Of a DNA stretch of 9,452 bases, positions 5,580 through 9,452 are shown in pieces. The DNA is from Clostridiales bacterium (lineage in GTDB: Bacteria; Bacillota; Clostridia; Lachnospirales; WQUN01). The stretch covers positions 1 through 9,452 of the forward strand of contig JAITPB010000064.1 in NCBI GenBank assembly GCA_031289625.1, in the 5' to 3' direction. How positions within the stretch are numbered: position 1 is the stretch's first letter; each line of letters starts with the position of its first letter. The notes beneath the pieces are model-generated. The model worked only from the letters and a program-made list of their open reading frames with translations, did no database searches and was not told the origin of the DNA. A program made the translations under genes and the position numbers.

Positions 5580-6884
5580 CTATATAATCCGTTTATCAAT
5601 CACCCGTTTCGCTTTGCCTTCACTCCGCTGAATGCTTTTCGGCTCTGTCAGGCGCACTTTGCACGTGATGCCCAGGACGCTCTCAATCCGCGCTTTGAGT
5701 TTATTTTCCGTGTCCTCCAGCCCTTTGACATAATCGGAAAACAGATTTTCCGAAACCTCGATTTCCACGGTCATGAGATCCAGGTTGTTGACGCGCTCCA
5801 CGATGATCTGGTAATGCGGCGCGATTTCGGATGATTCCAGTAAAACGCTCTCTATCTGAGACGGGAAAACGTTGACGCCGCGGATGATCAGCATATCGTC
5901 GCTCCGCCCGGTCACTTTGCTCATGCGCGCGTGGACGCGCCCGCAGCCGCATTTTTCATGCGTGATCGATCCAATATCTCTCGTGCGGAAACGGATCAGC
6001 GGCAAGCCTTCTTTATTAATCGTCGTGATCACCAATTCGCCCCGTTCGCCGTCCGGCAAAGGTTCCAATGTTTCCGTGTCCACGATTTCCGGCATAAAAC
6101 TGTCTTCCCAGACATGCAGGCCCTGATGGCATTTGCAGTCCTGCGAAACCGACGGGCCCAGGATTTCACTTAAACCATAGATATCGAACGCCTCCAGGCC
6201 CAGCCGGTCTTCGATCTCCGCGCGCATCTTCGGCGTCCAAGGCTCCGCGCCGAAGACGCCGATTTTCAGGCGGATGTCGTCTTTAGAACAGCCGAATTCT
6301 TTCAGGCTGTCCCCCAGGAAAAGCGCGTAAGAGGGCGTGCAGCAAAGGACGGTCGAGCCGAAATCCTTCATCATGGTGATTTGGCGCCGGGTGTTGCCGG
6401 TGGACGCGGGAATGACCGCGGCGCCCAGCATTTCCGCGCCGCCGTGCGCGCCCAGGCCGCCAGTGAACAGGCCGTATCCGTAGCAGACCTGCACGATGTC
6501 CGTCCGATCCGCGCCAGCCATGACCAAGCAACGGGCCATGCATTCGCTCCACAGATCGAGATCCCGTTTTGTATACCCCACTACAGTCTGTTTGCCCGTG
6601 GTGCCGCTGGAGGCGTGAATCCGCGAGATGGCTTCCAGCGGCTCCGCGAACAGCCCATAAGGATATGTATCGCGCATATCCTGTTTTGTGGTGAAAGGCA
6701 GCTTTTTCAAATCCTCTGCGGTTTGGATGTCGGCGGGCAGCAGTCCGATTTTCTGCATTTTATCCCGGTAATAAGAAACGTTCTGATAGACTTTTTCCAC
6801 CGTCGCCCGCAGTCTCAAATTTTGCAGGGCGGTCAGTTCATCCCGGCTCATGGTTTCGATGTATGGGTTCCAGTATTTTTTCAT
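5580..6884 (-). CDS. paaK: Phenylacetate-CoA ligase (paaK-2)
   Basis: This 434-residue AMP-forming aryl-acetate:CoA ligase (EC 6.2.1.30 family) makes phenylacetyl-CoA or related aryl-acetyl-CoA from the acid, ATP and CoA. Motifs in order are the PaaK-type opening YWNPYIETMSRDEL (4-17), LPFTTKQDMRD (62-72), phosphate loop SSGTTGK (92-98), YGYGLFTGG (135-143), DIYGLSE (234-240), CKCHQGLHVWED (250-261) and CGCGR (312-316), RFRTRD (298-303), the hinge RSDDMLIIRG (327-336) and the A10 lysine region SEGKAKR (421-427). Length is typical. The start at 6884 was chosen because its ATG overlaps the iorB-1 stop (ATGA), and the protein then begins like other family members. A TTG at 6917 would add 11 residues overlapping iorB-1. 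GGGGAG lies 11 bases upstream. It closes the first iorA-iorB module. Its tail strongly resembles that of paaK-1. Confidence 0.95.
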   Translation of the reverse strand: MKKYWNPYIETMSRDELTALQNLRLRATVEKVYQNVSYYRDKMQKIGLLPADIQTAEDLKKLPFTTKQDMRDTYPYGLFAEPLEAISRIHASSGTTGKQTVVGYTKRDLDLWSECMARCLVMAGADRTDIVQVCYGYGLFTGGLGAHGGAEMLGAAVIPASTGNTRRQITMMKDFGSTVLCCTPSYALFLGDSLKEFGCSKDDIRLKIGVFGAEPWTPKMRAEIEDRLGLEAFDIYGLSEILGPSVSQDCKCHQGLHVWEDSFMPEIVDTETLEPLPDGERGELVITTINKEGLPLIRFRTRDIGSITHEKCGCGRVHARMSKVTGRSDDMLIIRGVNVFPSQIESVLLESSEIAPHYQIIVERVNNLDLMTVEIEVSENLFSDYVKGLEDTENKLKARIESVLGITCKVRLTEPKSIQRSEGKAKRVIDKRII

Positions 6885-7492
6885 ATCGTCTGAATCTCCC
6901 CTAAATTTTCTCTCCAATTGTGCCCCAATTCAAACGCTTTCAAATTCATGGCAAGCAGCTTTTCCGGAACAGCCTGCCTCAACGCGGTCAGCCAATCCTC
7001 TTTCGCGATAGCCAAATCACCAGCCAGCGCTCCTGCCAATACGCCGATGAGAACGACATTAGCCATTTTAGCGCCGCCCGATTCGATCGCCAGGCTCAAC
7101 GCGTCCAGCGCCTTCACCCGCGCGCCTGTTTTCGTCAGCTTTTCCACAATGTCCGCCGGATAAGAAGCCACGCCGGTGATCACGGGCATGGGATCGATCC
7201 GCTGCGTGCTGGCAATCAGCCAGCCGCCGTTTTTCAAATACCCGATGCTCCGGTAGGCTTCCAAAAGTTCGAGCGCGAGAATAAAATCCGCGCCGCCTTT
7301 GTCAATAAGCGGGGAATGCACTTTTTCTCTATCAAACCGCACCACTGTCTCCACACTGCCACCGCGCTGCGACATGCCGTGGACTTCGGATATTTTTACG
7401 TCGCAGCCTGCCTGAATGGCCGCGCGCCCCAAGACGCGGCCAGCGAACAGCGCGCCTTGTCCGCCCACGCCCGCAATTAAAACGTTGGTCAT
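6881..7492 (-). CDS. iorB: Indolepyruvate:ferredoxin oxidoreductase beta subunit, first copy (iorB-1)
   Basis: This 203-residue POR_gamma-type subunit is the partner of IorA-1. It shows IAGVGGQG (6-13), HGMSQRGGSVETVVRF (38-53) and HSPLID (59-64), then the conserved AKMANVVLIG segment in the C-terminal half. The ATG at 7492 overlaps the iorA-1 stop (ATGA) and has an 11-base Shine-Dalgarno match, GGAGGTGATCC, three bases upstream, with core spacing of nine. A strong hairpin in the end of iorA-1 lies about 16 bases before that site. Its stop overlaps the paaK-2 start by 4 bp. Compared with iorB-2 it lacks the NMIM duplication and has a longer C-terminal tail. The family is certain; the true physiological substrate (indole-, phenyl- or hydroxyphenylpyruvate) is not determinable from sequence. 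Confidence 0.96.
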   Translation of the reverse strand: MTNVLIAGVGGQGALFAGRVLGRAAIQAGCDVKISEVHGMSQRGGSVETVVRFDREKVHSPLIDKGGADFILALELLEAYRSIGYLKNGGWLIASTQRIDPMPVITGVASYPADIVEKLTKTGARVKALDALSLAIESGGAKMANVVLIGVLAGALAGDLAIAKEDWLTALRQAVPEKLLAMNLKAFELGHNWRENLGEIQTI

Positions 7493-9318
7493 GCCGGATC
7501 ACCTCCGCCCGTCCGAGTAACCGCTGGAGCCATCGCTCCAGCAATCGCTCCAGCCTTGCAAACCCGCGCGCAGTATCCACAGCCCGCGCATTGCGTCAAA
7601 TCTATCGCGGGCAAAGCGCCGGCTGTGGCAGTCGTCAAGGCATTTGCCTTGGTGATTGCGGGGCAGCCGATCCGCAGACAGGAACCGCAGCGGAGACATT
7701 TATCCGCGTCAATCCTGTATGGGCCTTCCCGTTTTACTTTTTTGAGAAGAGCGCAGGGGCGCTTGGCGATGATCACCGACGGTTCCGCAGCGGCCAGCTC
7801 TTCTTTGATTGTTTTTCGCAGGGTATCCAAATCAAAAGGATCCACGGTTGTTACACGATCCACGCCGGCCGCTTCGCAAAGTTTTTGCAGATCTACCTGC
7901 CGCGTAGGCTCTCCCTTGATCGTATATCCTGTGGCTGGGTTCTCCTGATGTCCCGTCATGCCCGTGATGGAATTATCCAAAATGATTACCGTGGAAGTTC
8001 CTTTGTTGTAAACCACGTCGATAAGCCCTGTGATCCCGCTGTGGATAAAAGTGGAGTCCCCCAGTACGGCTACGGTCTTCGCCGCCCTCTCCCGTCCGGA
8101 CAATTGTCCGGACGATTCCGCGGCTTTTTCCATGCCGTGAGCCATGCCGATGGAAGCGCCCATGCACACGCAGGCGTCCATCATTTGCAGAGGCGGCAGC
8201 GCGGCGAGCGTGTAACAGCCGATGTCTCCCATGACAGTCAAGCCTGGAAACTGTTTTAGGGCATAGAATACGCCGCGGTGCGGGCACCCGGCGCACATAA
8301 CGGGCGGGCGGGCGGGCAGAGGCTCGGAAGCCGCGGGCGTTTGATCCGGCGGCTGGCCCAATACGGTTTCCCGAATTTGCGCGGCGGTGTATTCTCCTAT
8401 GGCGGAAAATTGATCCTTGCCGATGACGGCCAGCCCCAGCGCCCGGCAATGCTCTTCTATAAATGGATCCAATTCCTCCATGACATAACAAACGCGCACA
8501 CTTTCAAAAAATTCTTTTATCTTTCGCGCGGGCAGGGGGTAAATCACGCCCAGCTTTAAATAGGAAGCTTTTTCACCCAATGCTTCTTTCACGTACTCAT
8601 AGGCGATTCCCGCGGAAATGATCCCGATGGAGCGGTCATAATATTCCACAACGTTCAGCTCTGTGGTTTCCGCGAACTCCCGCAGCGCGCGCGTACGTTC
8701 TTCCACAGCGACGCGCCTGGCGCGCGCCATGGCAGGCATCATCACATATTTGCCCGGATTTTTTACATATTCTTTCGGCGCGGGCTTTTCCCTTTCCTCC
8801 ATTTCCACCAGGCCGCGTGAATGCGAAACGCGCGTACACAAACGCAGCAGCGCGGGCGTGTCAAATTGTTCGCTGAGTGCGAAAGCCCGCTTGACAAACT
8901 GTTTACATTCCGCGCTGTCGGATGGCTCCAGCATCAAAATTTTGGACGCCCGGGCGTACTGCCGGCTGTCCTGTTCGTTCTGCGACGAATGCATCCCTTG
9001 ATCGTCCGCCACGCAGATTACAAGGCCGCCGCCCACGCCTGTGTAACTCGCGGTGAATAAAGGATCCGCCGCCACGTTCAAGCCCACGTGTTTCATCGCG
9101 CAGATGGCGCGCGCGCCGCCTATGGACGCGCCGAGACTCACCTCAAGGGCAACCTTTTCGTTAGGCGCCCACTCCGTAAAAATTTCGCCGTACTTCGCTA
9201 AATTTTCTGTGATTTCCGTGCTGGGCGTACCCGGATACGCTGACGCGACTGCCGCTCCCGCTTCGTATGCGCCTCTCGCCACGGCCTCGTTGCCCAGCAT
9301 CAAAGTTTTGGGACTCAT
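7489..9318 (-). CDS. iorA: Indolepyruvate:ferredoxin oxidoreductase alpha subunit, first copy (iorA-1)
   Basis: This is the 609-residue TPP- and Fe-S-dependent catalytic subunit of IOR. The N-terminal domain has AYPGTPSTE (27-35) and EWAPNEK (49-55). The TPP half has CAGCPHRG (342-349), GDIGCYT (364-370), LGDSTFIHSGI (419-429) and LDNS (447-450). The substrate-loop signature is MTGHQENPATG (454-464), unlike iorA-2. The ferredoxin domain has C541-x2-C-x2-C-x4-C552-P and C577-x2-C-x2-C-x3-C587, where the usual proline after the last cysteine is lysine (K588). Residues 402-408 (SSGQLSG) look like a short insertion before GDST and are encoded by a perfect 22-bp palindrome. The tail (588-598) contains an AGAI/AGAM repeat from a 12-bp DNA repeat. 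Its start overlaps the paaK-1 stop (ATGA) and its end overlaps iorB-1 (ATGA). The upstream ribosome binding site (GGTGAT) is weak, which suggests coupling. Confidence 0.97.
   Translation of the reverse strand: MSPKTLMLGNEAVARGAYEAGAAVASAYPGTPSTEITENLAKYGEIFTEWAPNEKVALEVSLGASIGGARAICAMKHVGLNVAADPLFTASYTGVGGGLVICVADDQGMHSSQNEQDSRQYARASKILMLEPSDSAECKQFVKRAFALSEQFDTPALLRLCTRVSHSRGLVEMEEREKPAPKEYVKNPGKYVMMPAMARARRVAVEERTRALREFAETTELNVVEYYDRSIGIISAGIAYEYVKEALGEKASYLKLGVIYPLPARKIKEFFESVRVCYVMEELDPFIEEHCRALGLAVIGKDQFSAIGEYTAAQIRETVLGQPPDQTPAASEPLPARPPVMCAGCPHRGVFYALKQFPGLTVMGDIGCYTLAALPPLQMMDACVCMGASIGMAHGMEKAAESSGQLSGRERAAKTVAVLGDSTFIHSGITGLIDVVYNKGTSTVIILDNSITGMTGHQENPATGYTIKGEPTRQVDLQKLCEAAGVDRVTTVDPFDLDTLRKTIKEELAAAEPSVIIAKRPCALLKKVKREGPYRIDADKCLRCGSCLRIGCPAITKANALTTATAGALPAIDLTQCAGCGYCARVCKAGAIAGAMAPAVTRTGGGDPA
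7496..7506 (-). promoter_or_regulatory. Extended Shine-Dalgarno site of iorB-1
   Basis: GGAGGTGATCC on the minus strand is an 11-base match to the standard anti-Shine-Dalgarno tail, lying inside the last codons of iorA-1 (GGGDP). It should give strong, independent initiation of iorB-1. Confidence 0.85.
7523..7554 (-). repeat. 12-bp tandem repeat forming a hairpin at the 3' end of iorA-1
   Basis: On the plus strand, GCTGGAGC (7523-7530) is the inverse of GCTCCAGC, which occurs at 7535-7542 and again at 7547-7554. The nearer pair gives an 8-bp, G+C-rich stem with a 4-base loop. The two GCTCCAGC copies belong to a 12-bp tandem repeat (7532-7543 and 7544-7555, 11 of 12 identical). It encodes AGAI/AGAM at the end of IorA-1. 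There is no U-tract, so it is not a terminator. It could act as an mRNA stability or coupling structure before iorB-1. Confidence 0.7.
8093..8114. repeat. Perfect 22-bp palindrome inside iorA-1
   Basis: The half-site CGTCCGGACAA is followed immediately by its exact reverse complement with no spacer. It spans codons 402-409 (SSGQLSG and the next Arg) and matches the position of an apparent short insertion relative to iorA-2. The reading frame is intact. Confidence 0.9.
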
Positions 9319-9452
9319 CTGTTATCAATCACCCGTTTCGCCTTTCCCGCCGTCCGTTCGATCGCGCCCGGCTCGCGCAGACGCACTTTGCAGTCCAATC
9401 CCAACACGGAATGCAGTTTCGCCTTCACCGTGTTTTCCACCCTCTCCAACTC
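9315..9452 (-). CDS. paaK: Phenylacetate-CoA ligase C terminus (paaK-1, 5' part outside window)
   Basis: Only the last 45 residues are inside the window. They are the C-terminal subdomain of a PaaK-type aryl-acetate:CoA ligase, with VLGLDCKVRL followed by the A10 catalytic region TAGKAKRVIDNR. Aligned without gaps to the paaK-2 tail, about 28 of 45 residues are identical, including GKAKRVID, and a 20-base stretch of DNA is identical. It is much less like paaK-3. Its TGA stop overlaps the iorA-1 ATG by 4 bp, so it is the next upstream member of the same operon. Nothing suggests that it is broken, but the rest cannot be seen. Confidence 0.88.
   Translation of the reverse strand, partial: ELERVENTVKAKLHSVLGLDCKVRLREPGAIERTAGKAKRVIDNR

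Noticed and set aside
5518..5600. Possible promoter (TTGATA then A+T-rich DNA) upstream of the ACT gene
   Set aside because: No hexamer at the right spacing resembles TATAAT well, and such matches are expected by chance in this A+T-rich spacer.
6381..8259. Long plus-strand open frames (for example 6381-6893, 6920-7480 and 7591-8259) opposite paaK-2, iorB-1 and iorA-1
   Set aside because: They are antisense shadows of well-supported genes, with compositionally biased proteins rich in Arg, Ala, His and Gln, no recognisable motifs and no good ribosome binding sites.
1..9452. GATC sites look frequent (roughly 70 by eye, against about 37 expected with equal bases), including several GGATCC
   Set aside because: The excess can come from codon use around Asp, Ile and Pro in this coding-dense region. 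The count is approximate, and no clustering suggests an origin or regulatory region.

Overview
All supported genes lie on the minus strand and are read from high to low coordinates. They are tightly packed and have moderately GC-rich coding DNA, strong Shine-Dalgarno sites (AGGAGG, GGAGGTGATCC) and short, very A+T-rich spacers. The gene set is oxygen-sensitive 2-oxoacid:ferredoxin oxidoreductases, phenylacetate-CoA ligases and a double-ACT protein, next to a tyrosyl-tRNA synthetase whose sequence resembles those of Clostridia. This suggests an anaerobic bacterium, most likely in the Firmicutes/Clostridia. That placement is an inference, because no taxonomic marker is present.

Layout in transcription order: the 3' end of a first phenylacetate-CoA ligase (paaK-1, 9452-9315), iorA-1 (9318-7489), iorB-1 (7492-6881), paaK-2 (6884-5580), a 62-bp spacer with a 15-bp tandem repeat, a double-ACT protein (5517-5071), iorA-2 (5055-3259), iorB-2 (3262-2672), and a divergent ligase homologue paaK-3 (2679-1447). 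Then come a 69-bp repeat-containing spacer, a MazG/PRA-PH-like NTP pyrophosphohydrolase (1377-997), another repeat-containing spacer, and tyrS (933 to the window edge, C-terminal part missing). Five of the junctions are start/stop overlaps of 4 or 8 bp, so most of the cluster probably forms one translationally coupled operon that begins beyond the right edge.

How the genes may work together: IorAB interconverts an aryl pyruvate (indole-, phenyl- or hydroxyphenylpyruvate) and aryl-acetyl-CoA plus CO2 with ferredoxin. PaaK-type ligases interconvert aryl acetate and aryl-acetyl-CoA using ATP. Depending on redox state, the cluster could oxidise aromatic amino acids to aryl acetates, or take up aryl acetates and reductively carboxylate them toward aromatic amino acids. 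Two IOR enzymes and three ligase homologues in one run suggest parallel routes with different substrates. The double-ACT protein is a plausible amino-acid sensor for the cluster. The enzymes are known families; the iteration of the module is the notable part.

A second theme is small repeats. Each of the three spacers of about 60-70 bp has its own perfect or near-perfect tandem repeat (period 15, 10 or 13 bp) close to the upstream gene's stop codon. iorB-2 has an in-frame 12-bp tandem duplication, the 3' end of iorA-1 has a 12-bp tandem repeat that forms a hairpin before the iorB-1 ribosome binding site, and iorA-1 has a perfect 22-bp palindrome at what looks like a small coding insertion. No tRNA, rRNA, CRISPR array, insertion sequence, clear promoter or intrinsic terminator was seen. 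There is no gene-free stretch longer than 300 bases.
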